A stretch of DNA of 64,000 nucleotides from Echiichthys vipera (GCA_963691815.1 OY829655.1:13581779-13645778); one strand, 5' to 3'; shown: positions 1-15,193, counted from the first letter of the stretch. Numbers and translations are program-made. Notes: generated by a model not told the origin, from the sequence alone.

Positions 1-793
1 GGTTGCAGTTCTACACCATTCATTTTTCAAAACTCTACACACGCATACACTATAATTCCATACATTTGGCTCGATCTTCTGAGTAAAATCTGTGTTCACG
101 TGTACCACCCTGCGATTCAAACTATAAAAAAAAAAAAAAAATGAAAGGCTGGGTGAGCTCTTCTGTTTTGGAGGAATGGATGCCAACATAGAAGAGAGAG
201 GCAAGAGCAGTGAGAAGAGGAGGAGGAGGAGGGAGAGCCATAATCTCTGATGAGCTTTGGACCACTTTGGTTCAACAAGTTCCCAACCATGGTTTAATAA
301 TTTGTTATGCACGCAGATGAAAGGTATAGGAGCGCACTCCCCATACGAGTATAGCCTACCTCTTTTGCAAGCTATTGATGCAAGTGTAGATATACATATA
401 GCTGTAGGGGCTTTCAGGGCTGGGTTTGCTATGCTAGGTGATACTTTCACCGCTACTTTTGAGGACACTACCCGTGATGTTTTTTATTTGTTCTGTATGT
501 AGAATACTTTAAACATTTTATATTGTCACTTTACCATGTCCTTTAGTCTCTAAGTATTCTTGTATAATCTCTATTCTAGTTTTTTGTATTACCCTAGTAT
601 AGTTGCTATTTTATTCTATTCTTATTAAATTAATGTACATCTTATAATTTATTTCTATTACTTCATACTGATCTGTATTTATTAATTGATGTATTACAAT
701 TACGATACGATTTATTTGTTGTGCTGCTATGAATTTCTTCGCTGGAGATCGAAAAATTTAAATTTTAGTATACGTGTGTGTGTGTGTATGTGT

Positions 794-875
794 GTATGTA
801 TGTGTGTGGTCCAGGACACATTCACATACACACTGTATGTATGTGTGTAGTCCAGGACACATTCACATACACACT
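794..875 (+). repeat. Two tandem 41-bp units
   Basis: Each unit runs GTATGTATGTGTGTGGTCCA to CACATACACACT; the copies differ by one base (GTGTGG or GTGTAG before TCCAGGACAC). Each unit can fold, GTATGT against ACATAC. The following text to about 970 resembles a dispersed fish repeat. Confidence 0.85.
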
Positions 876-2279
876 GCTAACAGAATGAGGCCACCTTTGA
901 ATGTGGTCTGAGGATCTCAGTACATCCGGGGTGCGTTCGCACCTGTACTTGGAGCTGTCCACTTTGTGATTGTATCGCTTTTAAATTTTAAATGATTTTG
1001 AGCAAATCAATTAAACCTTTTTATTCCTTCCACTTTGCCTTCCATACCACATTCACATGTTTGCACAGCCTTACCAGCAACCTTGTTATGAACCTAGTTT
1101 ACAACCTGCTATGTATATCTTGTAGAGGCTTTACAACCTGGTGGTTGTTACCTTCATGTATTTACTCACTCCTATTTGCTTCCTGATTTAAATCTCTACC
1201 ATGAAATTGGATCATAGAGGCTGATGTCATGGTGTTTAATAGCAAGCTAGTAAAGACTGACTTGGATACAATGATGAAGAGAGGGGAGTGAGTCTCTCTC
1301 CACAAACTAGTGTGTGAATTTAGATCTTCTTCCCGTTTCTGAATAAATGTAATTCCATTAATGCAAATCATTCACTCTCTCTGGTTAATGTGTTCATTTT
1401 GTTCCTCCTGCCAAAAGCATTTGAACTTCATCTATTGCAATGATTTTCTTTTTTCAGTTTAATTAGACTGGTATATTGTAGCATGGAGGTTTATTGCATT
1501 GAATCAGGCTTTGATAAGATACAATGACTGGAGATTCATAATTGGCGATCACAGGTATTAGAGGTAATAAACTTTTTTTAATGCAGGCTATCTTTGTTAG
1601 TTGATGAGACAATACTATTAACAGGGATAATCAGAGCTAATGATCTATTCCACTGACAACATGAAGACTGTGGAGTGTTTGAAACATTAAGGATTTGAAT
1701 CACTTACACTTAGAGCTCTCAGCACCATTAAAATCACTACCTAATGCAATCTCTACTTCAACTCTAACAGGATGTTGTTAAATACTTATGCCCTTTATCC
1801 TTCTCTGGACTCAATTCCTTCTCAAGGCCCTATTGTCATTGATATAATAAAATGTATTTTGATTACCTCTATAGCCTTTAGATCTGTATACTGTATATTA
1901 AGTGTGTTTCCTCTATGGTCGACTGCCCTGAATTAGGCGGGTCTATCTCGCCAAAAACACCCCTAATTTGCACGTAAGTTGCTCAGGAGGCCGTCTGACC
2001 GAGTAGAAAGAGGCACATCGGAGAGCAGGCCTCTTTTGTGCCCTGAGATATATATCCAATTGCTCATTGGATGTAGCTCTCAGCGGGATGTGACGTGTGG
2101 TCGTACAGACGCCACAACAACACAGCGAAGTACAGTAGACACTTTTATCCAGTGGTGTAGAAGAACACAGCGCAGAAAAGGATCTGTGCACGGTTTCTCG
2201 ATTGAAATTCTGACCTGTGGTCCTTTGCTGCATGCTCCATACCTCTCTCTTTCCCATTTACACACATGCACACGCACAT

Positions 2280-2280
<1 letters not shown>

Positions 2281-2325
<45 letters not shown>
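2281..2325 (+). repeat. (CA)n microsatellite
   Basis: About 22 uninterrupted CA units, preceded by imperfect CA-rich sequence from 2260. Confidence 0.97.
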
Positions 2326-2329
<4 letters not shown>

Positions 2330-4901
2330 TGTACTGCAGTGGGGTGACAGCCTGTCTGTCAACGAAACACTTTTACAGCGCCTCGAATATTTAAAGTGGA
2401 ATGTTTTCTTTCATGTTACTTGTACATAAGTTGATGTTGTGAATCATACGGGCCACCTTAAATCAACTATACTGTATTTATCTTGAGGAAGAACACGCCA
2501 CTGCATCACTGATCAGCTGATCATCGGCGATCTAAACCCATTCAGAAAGATACGTCACCTCCGGATTCTCATAATTCCCTCTCGGGCCTTTTTTTTGAAA
2601 ATGGAAACACAGCGAGTGAAAGGCTATTTGAGAGGGTTTGCCCTAAAACTTTTTGGGAGGCCACTCTACCGGTCCAATGGAAACACGCCTATTGTACTGT
2701 GGTTGGCTATTGTTTCTGGCCAACATGTTTTGAGTAACATTTTAATAAAGTAATTGTTTTGCACATTCATAACTAGTTTGTTTTGTTCTTTACATCCAAG
2801 TCACAATGCATATTGAGTAATTAAAGCAGTGAAGTCTGCACCCAAAGTGGAACATGGTCTTAAGATGTCTGCAGAAAATCCACTCCTTGTGGACCAGATA
2901 AATTGAGGGTTATTCTGCTGATAGTTCATACACGGAAAAAAAAACTGTCTCGATGGCTTATTTGATGTATGTAAGTGCCGAAAAAGACAGGGATTTTGCA
3001 CCGGAATTACACTTTAAGTAGCAATACAGTCCTAAATTCAAAATGAATAGTTTTAGTTTCTACTATTCTGAATCTGTAATTTAAACCATACAGTTACTAA
3101 AACTGTCAAACAAAAGCAGTGGAGTGAAAAGTACAATATTTCCTACTGAAATGTTGTGAAGTGGATTTTTAAAGTCGCATAACATGGAAATACTCAAGTA
3201 ACGTACCTCAGAAAGCACACACAAAATGATTGCTTCATAGTGTTACTACTCTACAGGATACCTTTGGCTTATATGTCAATGTTGAACACTGGAACAAGAG
3301 GAACTCACTAAAAAACAACATAATTGCAAAATTGTCTGTACTTCGTGTAACTAAATCCAGTTTCAGTAATTGTGATTTTAAGGACAAACAGCCCACCAAT
3401 CAGCATGTATCCTCTCGAATAATTGTTAGTCCTCCCATATTAACAGCAAACAATCTAATGTAGAAAACTCAAACACAATTTATTTCTCTTTTTTGTGCTA
3501 CGTGAATGCCCCTGTACATTTCTGGAGCAAGTGTAATTATAGCAACAACAGAGATACCTGGCTTCAATAGAAACATGTTTTCTTGTATAATTGGTTGTAT
3601 TCAACAACACATCCACGTTTCGGAGTTTGGCATCCATCTTAGTAGATGTATTGGTACACAGGATTTGGATATTTATAAGGGAGATGGAGGCAAGAAGTGC
3701 AACAAAGACAGACACAGCTGATTAACAACCAGACAATGAGATGAAGATAAAAACAAAAAACAGCAAGCGTAAAAGCCAGTTTTCGCCAAAGACAGTGCTG
3801 GAAGGGCTCCTTTGAGGGCAGTCATCGCTTATATATCAATGACATTATCGGCGACAAAGATCTTTTTATGGACTCTACAGAGGTCAGCCTCACTGATCCC
3901 TTTATAGCAATGTTTATAGCAGCATAGAGAGAGTCCTGTGCCAAATGAACTAACAGAGTAGTAAACTTCACAAAAGACATCCGGTAACTCTGAGAGAGCC
4001 AGAGCAGAGCTCCTCTCTAAATCTTACTTTGGAGACAAAACTGTGGCTGGATGGACAGTAGAGCAGTGTTTTTATAGTCTCAGCTTGACCGCTGAGGTAA
4101 TGTCTTGAATGGCCCCAAGACAGCAGTGACCTGTATTTGGATATCTCTAATGCATGATCACAAACATAAATCTATGATAGTGCTTATGGATGGCTAGTGG
4201 CCACTGACCCAATCAACTACTAGTGGAATGTGACACTTGTTGCCCTGGACAGTGCATGGATAGTGATTTCAGTGAAGCTCAAAAAAACAATAACACTTAC
4301 GTCTGGCCTTTGTCTTTAGTGGGAATGGTTGCAATCGACAAATGACTCAGTTCCAGTCAGTGACTCAATGCAGCAGTCACAGTTATTCAACGACTTCAGC
4401 TCCAATAGGAAGAGTTTGTAACATAACATAAATCGGCACGCATTTTTTGGCCCTTTCCCCCCCTTTGATAGTTGTTGCCTCCATCAGTAACTTGTACTCT
4501 TTGCCATCTCAGGCACAAATTCTCTGCGTCTCCACATGCAGAGCTCAGACATCGTTCTAAATTACTCAGCATTGAGTTTGAAAGAGAGACTGAATAAGTA
4601 ACAGCTATAGAAAATAAGTAACCACTGGCACTCCATGCTGCTTTTTACAGTCGTGTTTACTAAAGGCATAGTTGTCTACTGACAATGGGAACCACCTATT
4701 GGTTACATGGTTTTCCCATGTTTAAAACTGCATACATGCACTTATTTTGGTGGAAAAGGGTTCATGGTTGCTCTGGTCGCTTTCTGGCTGATTTTTAGAT
4801 GAAACGATCCGTACCACTTATCATTTGTGTAAACTAGCAAGGCTATATGCCTCTTGAAGAATAGAGAATGTGCATCAACATGTATGTGTCTATAGGCCTA
4901 T

Positions 4902-5213
4902 AGGCTGTCACCTCACAGCAAGAGGGTTGCTGGTTTGAATACGGGCTGGGGCCCTTCTGAGTGGAGTGTGCATGTTCTCCCCATGTCTGTGGGGTTCTCC
5001 GACTTAATCCTACAGTCCAAATACATGCACGTGTTAGGTTATTGATTGCCTGTAGGTGTGAATGTGAGTGTTAATGGTTGTCTGTCTCTGTTTGTCTCTA
5101 TGTGCCCTGTGATGGTCCTGTCCAGGGTGTACCCCGCGTCAAGCCCGATGTCAGCTGGGATCGGCTCCAGCGACCTCGATAGGGATGAGTGGTTGAAGAT
5201 GGATGGATGGATG
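4902..5213 (+). repeat. Fish SINE-like dispersed repeat with GGAT tail
   Basis: It runs from GGCTGTCACCTCACAGCAAG, through TGCATGTTCTCCCCATGTCT and TCCAGGGTGTACCCCGCGTC, to GGGATCGGCTCCAGCGACCT and a (GGAT)n tail. This text is very common in teleost genomes and behaves as a SINE or RTE-type LINE tail. Small deletions show age. It codes for nothing. Confidence 0.8.
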
Positions 5214-6368
5214 TTGTTATCAAGATTAGCGTGACTTAGCCCCAAACTATTCCCTAACTCCCTTCTTCATGATTGATGCTGATTGTGATTTTAACACGCT
5301 GTTAAATTGACAGCAAATCGTCTTTCGCGGAGGTTGCATTAGCATTAAGGCCTTCTTGTGAAAAAATAAACAATGGCAATATATTCTCAAAAACAGCACA
5401 AAGAAAGGAGGGAGATAATGACATGGCAGCTCTTTAGTAGCATCAACAACAATATAATGGAACGGGAGTGAAATTAAAGTGGATCAGTGAATTGAAATGC
5501 CTTTGGCGATGCTGTCGCTCTCTCTCTCTCTCTTGATTTCTCTTTCTTTTTCGTTCCTTAAAACCTCACTCTTGTGGGCTCAAATCCAGTCAAGTGTACC
5601 AGAGAAAAATATTTACAGATGCAAAGAAGTATATTACACATAGACCATGGACACAATGATTTGTAACTGTAAACCCCATTTGAGAAAAACAGGCTCTTGA
5701 GTATCTCTGATGAACAAATAGTACTAAGATAGAAGTTGTTGTTGACAAAAATGAAGGAGATGATGGAAAAAAACATCTCAAAAAGAAAATCTCAAAAGGT
5801 ACGTGAAAAGCATTTGACAAGTTGCATAAGTATTTTCTCACAGATATTCTTCTCAGATAAGTCGGTATATTCGAAAGCAAACCACTTTTGGAGTCCAGTA
5901 AATACAATGGTGAAATAAACACCAATGATGATAGTGATACAGCAATACAGTAGATGAAGTGTCTGGAATTTCTGATTTCTCAGAAGCAGCAGTGTAGATG
6001 TCATGCATGTCAACATGCCGCTTGGTTGGAAGTGAGAAAATCATGTTGACACATTGTGAGTGTGAAGGCGTTGCACAACTGTGATAAGAGCAAGTGCCAC
6101 TCTGATTGACAAAGCTAAAGGAATAAAATACGACTCTGTGATTATACTGTTGAGTCGATCAGATATCTCTGGGAGCAGCATGATTTTCTTCTCTTGGCAT
6201 TTAGACAAAGACTTGGATTTGGTGACTGATGGTGGTCATTTTTAGTCTCCCCTGACAGCTGTTAATGGTAAAAACAGAATAATCTACATTTATTTAGAAG
6301 CAATGTGGACAACTTTAGCGTTTTGGCCCTCAGGATGATAAAAATGTTAAAAGGAATGACTTATTCTC

Positions 6369-6480
<112 letters not shown>

Positions 6481-7398
6481 AATATATTTGTACACAAATA
6501 CGCATAAAATCCAGATAATGAAAACTTATACAACAGACCTCCCTTCAACCTAAGAAGACTCCAAGCAATAAGAAAAGAGGAAGAAAAAAAGAGATGATTT
6601 GGAAAAGATACAACAAAATTAAATGTCAATCAGAAGCATATGAAATGAGATCAGTCAGTAGACAATAATCCAATAAAAACAAAGAGAGGCATGAAAATTA
6701 TTATGGGGAAAAAGAAGAAGAAGAAGAAAAATATGTACATAGATGTCAAGATATAATTAGATTATGAATTAAATGAGATAACAATTTGTTATTAAAAATG
6801 TCTAAGGATAACAAGCCCTTGAGGGTGCTCATTCCATATGTGCACACCAGGATATCCAAGGGAGTACTGGCCATGTTTTCCATTTGTAAAAAGGAAGGTG
6901 AAGATGATCAACAGGTCTAGTATTTTATGAATTAATTTGGGAATTCAATTAAAAGAAGTTTCTAAACAATGATGGTAGAGAAAAGGCAAGAAAATATACA
7001 TCGACATAAATATCTGGTGAAAATTTATGTCATATGGTTGGGGACTGAAAGAATGTGCAGTTGCCTGAACAATGGAACAGATGCCTCGTTAGAGTTTGAT
7101 ATAGTTGCTAATGAATTCATGAAGATTGGAGGGTTACAATATAGTGTTTGGAATACACCGAGCATGCAGATGAACTGCAATTAAATGGTTTTTACTGTTT
7201 TGTTCATTTTAGAAAGCCATTGAACCAACATGATTTAAAGCCGACCACAGATGCCTTGCTCCATGATGAACAATGAAGACTTAGTTGTGGAGGAGGGTTT
7301 GACACCAACAAGATTTTAACAATCTGTCAAATTGCACTTCCAGGAAAAATGTATACAATTTATTAGCCCCTTTTGGCAATTAGACTCATTACTCAGAA

Positions 7399-7401
<3 letters not shown>

Positions 7402-7430
<29 letters not shown>
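7402..7430 (+). repeat. (TA)n microsatellite
   Basis: About 14 uninterrupted TA units inside AT-rich intronic sequence. Confidence 0.95.
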
Positions 7431-7435
<5 letters not shown>

Positions 7436-10400
7436 CTGTTATTGTTATCTTCATTTTGACTTATAACTGTATACAAAGTTTCTGTCAGTGGAAATGTATT
7501 CCACTTGCTTTACTTTACGGTTGGCATGCTATTGTAAACTATAAGCATTTCTGGTCCAGTTGCAGTTTGTGACTTAGCAGAGGACAGAAAGCACTCTGTG
7601 CAGTCATCTGGGGTGATGGAGTGTGCCTTCATGGGACTAGTGGGGAGCATTTTCCAGTAATTAGGAGAGAATGAGCACAATTGGAGCACCAGCTTCTCTT
7701 GTTAATGATCTGAGGACAACACTCTCCCTGCACGCTGACTGTATTAACAAACACACATATAAAAAACTCATATTAACACAGTTGTGTGACGTCATCGCAG
7801 ATCTTTTATATCAAAAGCAGCTTCATCAAGTGACATCTGACGAGTGGAACAGATTGAATCTTATTTCCTCTGAACTCGACAGCGATGTGCCAATCAGTGA
7901 TCCAACGCATGAACAGAGATACAATGAGGCAGAGCAAGGAAATGTTTCAACATATCCACAGTGTTCATTTCCACTTAACATAAAGAACCTATATACTCTA
8001 CGGGAGATGGAATACATGTAGACAGTGGAACATTTAGAGGAAATACTGTTCCTGAGTTTATCAAAGTTCATATTATGCTTCCAGCTTCTGTCTTCATTTC
8101 CTCCCCACAAGCACATTAAAGGGGGTCCTTGTCTGCCAATTGTAGCCATGCTGTGGCAGCTACGAACAAAGGCTTGGCTCAGTCTCTACATTCAAACTCT
8201 TCTAAGTCCTCTTAGTCTGGCAAAGACATGGCAGTGCACTACTTTAGGGCCTAATTACCTGCTGAAGCGACAGAATTCAAATTCTTAATTGTATATTTAT
8301 CACGGAGGCTGACGATTAAATATTCTACAAAGGATATTTTACTTTGACCTGTGAAAGGAAGAATTAGCTTGAGAAGGGTCTAGCTGCAGAGCTCCAGGGT
8401 CGGACCTACCTCCTCCATCGGACACCTTTTTTACATAAGGAGGAAGTGCAGAAGAGGAAGGAAGGGGAAGAAGCATTCATCATAGTTTATTAATGAAGTT
8501 TGGATAAGCCACACAACCTCAATCAATAACACGAAGGTAAAAGAACACAACCTTACTAGAAAATGTAATTTCTGAAGAAATTGCGGTGTGAATGCTGAAA
8601 AACTAACGATACACTGCAAGGCTGGCTTGTGTGTAAGAAGGAGGCCAAGTAGTAGGAATAGTTGGAAAAGTGTAAATGGGATCAATTAGTATGAATGATT
8701 TTAAAAAGTTGATAATACCATTAATGTAGGAAAGATGTGGAAAATTTGTATTTTTATGCTTAAATGCATCATAAATAATGGACCTGTTAACATCAATAAG
8801 CCTTTTTTTCCCGTCAGTTGCTTATTTATTTTTAATCGCATTGATATAAATTTTTTTTTGATAAACAGCCAGTATTAACCCTACATCAGACAACAGAATA
8901 GCAGTTGGTCTCTGGCTCTAACACTACAGCTACTTTGATCTCACATAGGGAGATGGCATGGTACTGGCAAAGACCACCTCCACATGACTAAAACATCTTT
9001 TACACCGACATCTTGTTTGTCCCTAGTGAAATAATTACCGTACATATTGTTACAAAATTAAAGTGAAACTGTTTTGTAGCCAAGTATAGATCATTTCACA
9101 CACAACTCACCTGACCTACACCCTTTGCTCTTGCTAAGGGAAATTTCATGACTACCTTGCAATGAGACTTTATGCGTGCCTATCATCACCTCTGTGCCTC
9201 ATTATCTATCTAATTATCACTACAGGTTATTAGTCATTATTACACAGTACTATTCATATTCATATCTATATTTTCATAGATTCACAACTGTTACACTGCT
9301 CATATATGCTCTGTGTTACATTAATGATCATGCAACACAAAATAGTAATCAGCATCCTCACTGACATTCCCATGCATGTGGCTCAGAGTCCAGTTCAGTC
9401 TATGGGTCCGTGTCTCTCTCCACGCAGCCGCATTGTTGTTGTTATGTGACGTCACAGGGGTTAGAGGCCGAAAGGTGGGGAGATGACGGCAAAGTATGTA
9501 GTTTCGCCGTTCAGACGACAACACCACGGGGGGCGTTCTCAAATATTCCCACTCTGGGACCTGGGTAAAAAAAAGACCGCGTTCAGGCTCCGATAACGCC
9601 GGCTGAGTTTGGATGGTCGGCCAAACCGATACTAAAGTTGTGCAGCTACAGGAAAATGCGTCTTCATGTGGACGGGTCCTTAGTGAAAAACTGTAATTTA
9701 TGGGCATATAATCCCAATTTACACACACTTCCACACACAGATGAGCTAGAAGTATATCCTTTTCAGATCCCACTGATCTATAGAGTGTAATAGTGTTTAA
9801 TAAGGCTGACATTACGCTGGGATAATCCCACTCTCTCATGCACCGACACACAACCAATTCCATTTCCACCGCCTCAGCTGTTTTCTCTGCGCTCTAAAAG
9901 CTCATTTCAAGAAAAGTAGGCCGGGGCGCAAAATGAGGCCTCAAATATCAATTACCCCTGATGTGAGAGAGGGAAAAAAGCTGATGGAAGCTACATTTCC
10001 TCAAATCCTTTGCTATTCTTTTCATTTAAGTTTAATATGTTTTTTATTATAGATTGGTAACAGCATATGATGAGGGAAAATTAATACTGATTGGCCTACT
10101 ATGAGACCTAGGGGTGGCAAACACACAGAGCCTTCAAATATATATGGATGTGTGTGTGTTTCCATGTATATGCTTGTGTGTGAACAGAAAAAAACAGTTG
10201 AATTATATTTACATAGTGAGGATTCAGGATTCTGCAACTTTTGGGTTTTGGATTTTTAGTAAATTCCAGCATTTAGTTATGACACACATTACAATGCCAC
10301 AACTAAACCTGGTTAAGATGAGGCTTGTCTATGTGAAGATAAGGCAAAACAGGGCCACATCTATTCATATTACATTTCAAACACTGGAAAACATGCTCTA

Positions 10401-11422
10401 AAAAAAAAGAAAAAAGTAATGAGATGAGAAACTCTTATTGTTATGTTGAAATATAGTTTTGTGTCACAGTGACACAGTGCCCAACCCTCATTGTTATAGA
10501 AACACTGAAAGTACTGCTGCAGTATTTAGACATTTCAATACCTTGCATTTCCTTACAAAATTGCGGGTTATTTTACAACTGAGTCCTAAACAACATATTC
10601 TGCCTTCTCTGCCAGGCTTGGCAGATACAATCTGCTACAAAGAGGGCTCTTTTCCTGAAGCACAATACAAGCTTTTCATAGTCGTCCAACCAAAAGAAAT
10701 CAACATAAATGGAGGTCATTTTACTCTAAGTACATCTTTTATGTCCCTGTACACAGGGAAGTAAAACAGAAAATGATCCTAACTCTCAATGTCCCCCTCA
10801 CTCACACAACAACACATTGACATTAAACAAAAATCATCTACGCCCATTTACACAAACTATTCAGTAACAGAGAGAAAATGTTGATTCTAAGACAACAGAG
10901 AAAATATATGAGAAAGAGAGAGTGACTACGTTTCAAGTCCTAGGGAAGGTTGCCTTAGCAAACGGAGTATAAATCCTAAAAGCAGTTTTCATCAAAATGA
11001 ACACTTGGAACAGCAAGACCTCAATTGGAGTTTCACCTTTTTTGTCTTGTTCAAGAGTTAAAAGCAGGGACACATCCATAGGTGTGCCGTATGTCCATGA
11101 CCAGATTAACCAGTTTAGGGACCCAAGTGCAAAAAGATTGCTTTTGGGCCCCTGTTGCCTTCAAGTTAAAGTTACAATCACCCACAGTGCACAAAGTACA
11201 CTATAGATTGCAGCATCATTGTATTTTGCACAGGGAGCCAGGATCTATCCTCTTATATTGGGATACAAACTGGCCCATGGTTTTCTGTGTGTCAGTTAGC
11301 TTGTGGATGAAACATGACTTTAATTAGGAAAAAAACACCATGTGAGCACAATATAAACTAAAAATAATAAAGGTTGTAGAGCTAGTAATATGACACATGG
11401 CCCCTCTGCAAGATATGATGTA

Positions 11423-11500
11423 ATCAGGATCACCTTTATTGGCCAGAGTACACATACAATAAATGTTTTTTTTCTCAGATCAGCTCAACAGCTAGGAACA
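11423..11500 (-). repeat. LINE 3'-end-like fragment
   Basis: AATCAGGATCACCTTTATTG followed by GCCAGAGTACACATACAAT resembles the reversed 3' end of a common fish LINE. Only the tail is present. Confidence 0.45.
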
Positions 11501-13388
11501 AGCACAACAAAGCTGGTCAAATAAAAGTATGGACAGGACTTTTGTGCAAAGAAAATGGATTACAAAAACACGTATAAAAAGTACAACATTTTATGTTAAC
11601 ATGTATATTATAAACACATGTTATAAATAAATACTAATATAAATAATGTAAGACCTAGTTTACATTTAAAACCGGATCTGATTTGTCTTCTGACTGTGAG
11701 AAATCTGTATTTCATCCTAGATTAATTTCATCTTGGTGTGAAATGCTGATTCTATAATAAAAAAAAATATTTACATTTTTGACATTAAAACCTGTAACTT
11801 TTTTTTTTGCAGATGACTTTGATCCCCTATATTATTATATTGACCATTTGATGTTAAAATAATAAATTATAAGGAAAGTGTCCTTGACAAGAATATGACA
11901 AGTCAATAGTCTGGGTATTAACTGGGTTGCTTATGACATGCAAACACTGTCACTGCCCTATGGCTTTTTTTCCATATCAGTCAGTGAATGAAGAGAGGAT
12001 GTATGAATTAATCAAATATCTGCGTATTACTTCCAATATTACTGCTGAGGGTGTCTCAGAGAAGGAATGCAGCTTTTACAAATCACAACGTTGTCCCCAG
12101 TTTAGTGTTATTGCATTGGCATGGAACAGAGGGTGTAAAATGTGTTATTGCTTTTTAACTGAACACAGTGGGTAAACTAATGTGCTCAACATGATCAATA
12201 AATCATATCAGAGTACATCAACTCCCTGCCAACTGGAAAATGAAGCAGTGGCTGGGCCTCTGCTTGCATAAGAAATTAAGGTGTGAATGGTGTGTGTGTG
12301 CACGTAGAATATACTGTATGTTCTATCTAACTAGGTTTGTGCTCTATGTGCTATTCACGTGGATAAAAACAAAAACAGAAAATCCTACCTCGCATTATGT
12401 CCTAAAATAATAAAATAACACCTGTTAAGAGCACCTCCACACCTGATATTCACAGTTTGGGTGTTTCTATCTTAACAATATTCTCACTGCTTGTCCCGTG
12501 CTCGTCTCCTCCCACACTGTGGGCAGCTGAGGCTGTTTGTCCACTTTGTAAAAGCCCCCTGCAGTTCCCTAATCATGTTGACCGCCAGCTACCAAATTAA
12601 AGCTGTCACTGGCGCTGCTGGACGAGCAATGTGGCTTCCAATGGTTAAATGGATCCTCCACAAGGGCCCGTTCCTATCATATTCTTTCATACAGAGTGCT
12701 GTCACTTGAATGCCTTGAAAATTCAATTTTAGGTTAATGTTCTTGTGTTCTCTCCAGTTCAAGGATTCAGATCATATTTGAGTACAGATGGTGTGTTACA
12801 TTCATATTAGTGTGGCTTCAGTTTTCCTTATGGACACATCACTGAAGTGCTGGTATCATCACTGCAACCTTAAACCTCCAACGCAGAGCGGACTGTCAGT
12901 ACAGAGAGAAAACACACTGCCATCACAGCTGTCGGCCACTGACAGTTACAAGCTAACAAACAACAAAAACAAAGCCATCCTGATCAACCCTGCTATTTCA
13001 ATGCTTAGCCTCGGGGAGAAGCTAGAACGTAGTCAACGAAGAGTCTCAACCTAGCGTGGGCACGATCATGATGATAATAATAAAGAAATACATTTCTTTT
13101 TAGCTTACTTTGCACTTTTCTTTACAAAGTTACAAAGTGCTTTCGAGAAAAACAAAAGAAAAAGCAAAACAAGCCATTACCACATTAGACAGAGACAGTG
13201 GGATCAGGTTAACATAAAACAAAAAATGGCGAATAAAACGATATATATATATATATCGTATATACTTAAAACGGAACAACATAGAATCTTTTAAATCCCT
13301 TCTGAAAACTTTCTTTTATAGGAAAAAAACATCTATGAATATTTACTAAGGTTGTGGTGAGTCCGATCTCAATAGGAAGAGCAGCAAA

Positions 13389-13460
13389 GGCCATGTCAGC
13401 TTTGAACGAAAGCCGGGACCTCAGAACAACCGGCAGAGCTCTATCCACTGATCTAAGGGA
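13389..13460 (-). repeat. tRNA-related SINE fragment
   Basis: On the minus strand, an A-box-like TTAGATCAGTGGATAGAGCT is followed about 35 bp later by a B-box-like CGTTCAAAGC. The spacing and the CCGG-rich text fit the head of a tRNA-derived SINE. The rest is not recognisable. Confidence 0.5.
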
Positions 13461-14058
13461 ATGTTCAAGCACATAGGGGTCAACAAATTGCTGATATAAT
13501 TTGGAGCAATACATTTAATGCTTTAGTGATCAGTAAAATTTTATAATAAGTATGAAACATTACATGCAGCCAGTGTAAGTAAGCAAGCACAGGAGTAATA
13601 TGTCCGTATTTCTTGGTACCTGCATGAGCAGCGGTGGGAGGGTGAGGCCGAGGGAAAAAGAAAAAATTTGCTTCCAGACCCTTCTCTGAGTTTTTTTTTT
13701 TACCTTCTATTTGGGAAAATCACATTAACCAAAATATTAATCGCAGCAAAGTAGTTTTTAAATACTTTTAAATGTGTCTGCAGTGGAACTTAAAACATAC
13801 ATAGTAGTCAATTCAGAACACTATTACTACTGCGCGGTGTAAATAGATACAAAGGAAGAGAAACGGTCATCCAAAGCATTTCCCTGCCTTCCAACAAGCC
13901 CTTGAACTTAACAGAGGTGTTTTCTGTCCCTGCCATCTACCACATTAACATGTAATAGTAATTTTATTTGAAATATATCATTTTTAATGTACAGAGTCAA
14001 TACCAAATAAACAACCTATGCTATGGTATAGTGGAATCTAGGTCATTGTGGCTACATG

Positions 14059-14260
14059 GGGCTGCTATGGCTCAGGTGGTAGAGCCGGTTGTCCACTGAT
14101 GATTCGATATCCGGCTCCCCCTGTCCACATGTGGAAGTGTCTTTGACACTGAACCCCAAATTGTGCATTACAGCTTGCTGCCATCAGAGTGAATGTGTGA
14201 ATGGGTAAATTGTAAAGCGCTTTTGATAAAATCTCTCTATAAATAAAGTCAATTTACCAT
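14059..14260 (+). repeat. tRNA-derived SINE
   Basis: TGGCTCAGGTGG at 14068-14079 is a perfect RNA polymerase III A box, and GATTCGATATCC at 14101-14112 is a worn B box. The body (CCGGCTCCCCCTGTCCACAT, CACTGAACCCCAA, GTGAATGGGTAAATTGTAAA, GCGCTTTTGATAAAA) is that of a widespread percomorph SINE. It is not a functional tRNA gene: the acceptor stem does not pair. Confidence 0.85.
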
Positions 14261-15159
14261 GGGGCATATAGCTACATTAGCCTACAAACATTATGTACAG
14301 TATCAACCAAGCTGCCAGGAGAATACAGTTGGTGAACTGAGAGAGTTGAAAGTGATTGCCCAAACGAAGTGACTCAAGAGCCAAATATGAGATTTTCCCC
14401 ATTTTCAAAGAGTTTATTACCATGATATTTACTTCTATTCACTTTGAGCTTAGTGTATTTGTCGCAATACAGTTTAATACAGTCACAAATGCTCTAGGGC
14501 TAGGTACTCCCTCTAGCAGACATACAGTATATCAAAATAAGCATATTGAAATAATTTAAAAGTTGAATGTGCAGTTCTCCAACACGTTCACTGAGCCAAA
14601 AAGCTCCCTTGAGCTATCCCCTATCTGTGCTACATTACAATGATAACAAATAGAGATTAAAAAACAACAACAACTGACTGTTCCATAATAAAGAACTGAG
14701 GCACTCTTCTGTAAATCACAACATAGTTAAAAGAGTAGCTTCACCTCTAAATAAAATGCAGGTATAAGACAACATGGCTCAGTAAAGGTATTTAATTAAG
14801 TACATATCCGTGCACGTCCCTTGCAATTAAACCCCAGTGGAGTCCTCCAGCAGTTCAAACATATTAGAAAAATGTCTCTTGTCAGAGGATGATGCCGCAG
14901 CCCATTAGCCTATCCACAGGCACACTGAGGGTGTGGAGAAGAATGAATATTGGGGAACACTTTATTTCTGTTTTGAGGAGCACTTTTGCTGCGAGTGTGT
15001 GTTTTCAGAATCACCCCCTTAGGTCCAATGTAATCGGAAAAACATGGAATATTGGGATCTTTGGTGAGTAGTGGCACTGAAATACAAACACATGAACACA
15101 TAAACATACAAACACCTACATATACAGCTTTACTCATACTGTACGTTAAACCTTTAACA

Positions 15160-15162
15160 CCC

Positions 15163-15193
<31 letters not shown>

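Noticed and set aside
9321..9869. 182-codon open frame on the minus strand
   Set aside because: No recognisable domain. The middle looks like a dispersed-repeat relic and the composition is not protein-like. Kept only as a possible DNA-transposon fragment.
14059..14260. Possible tRNA gene (A and B boxes)
   Set aside because: The body continues into SINE sequence, the B box is broken and the acceptor ends do not pair.
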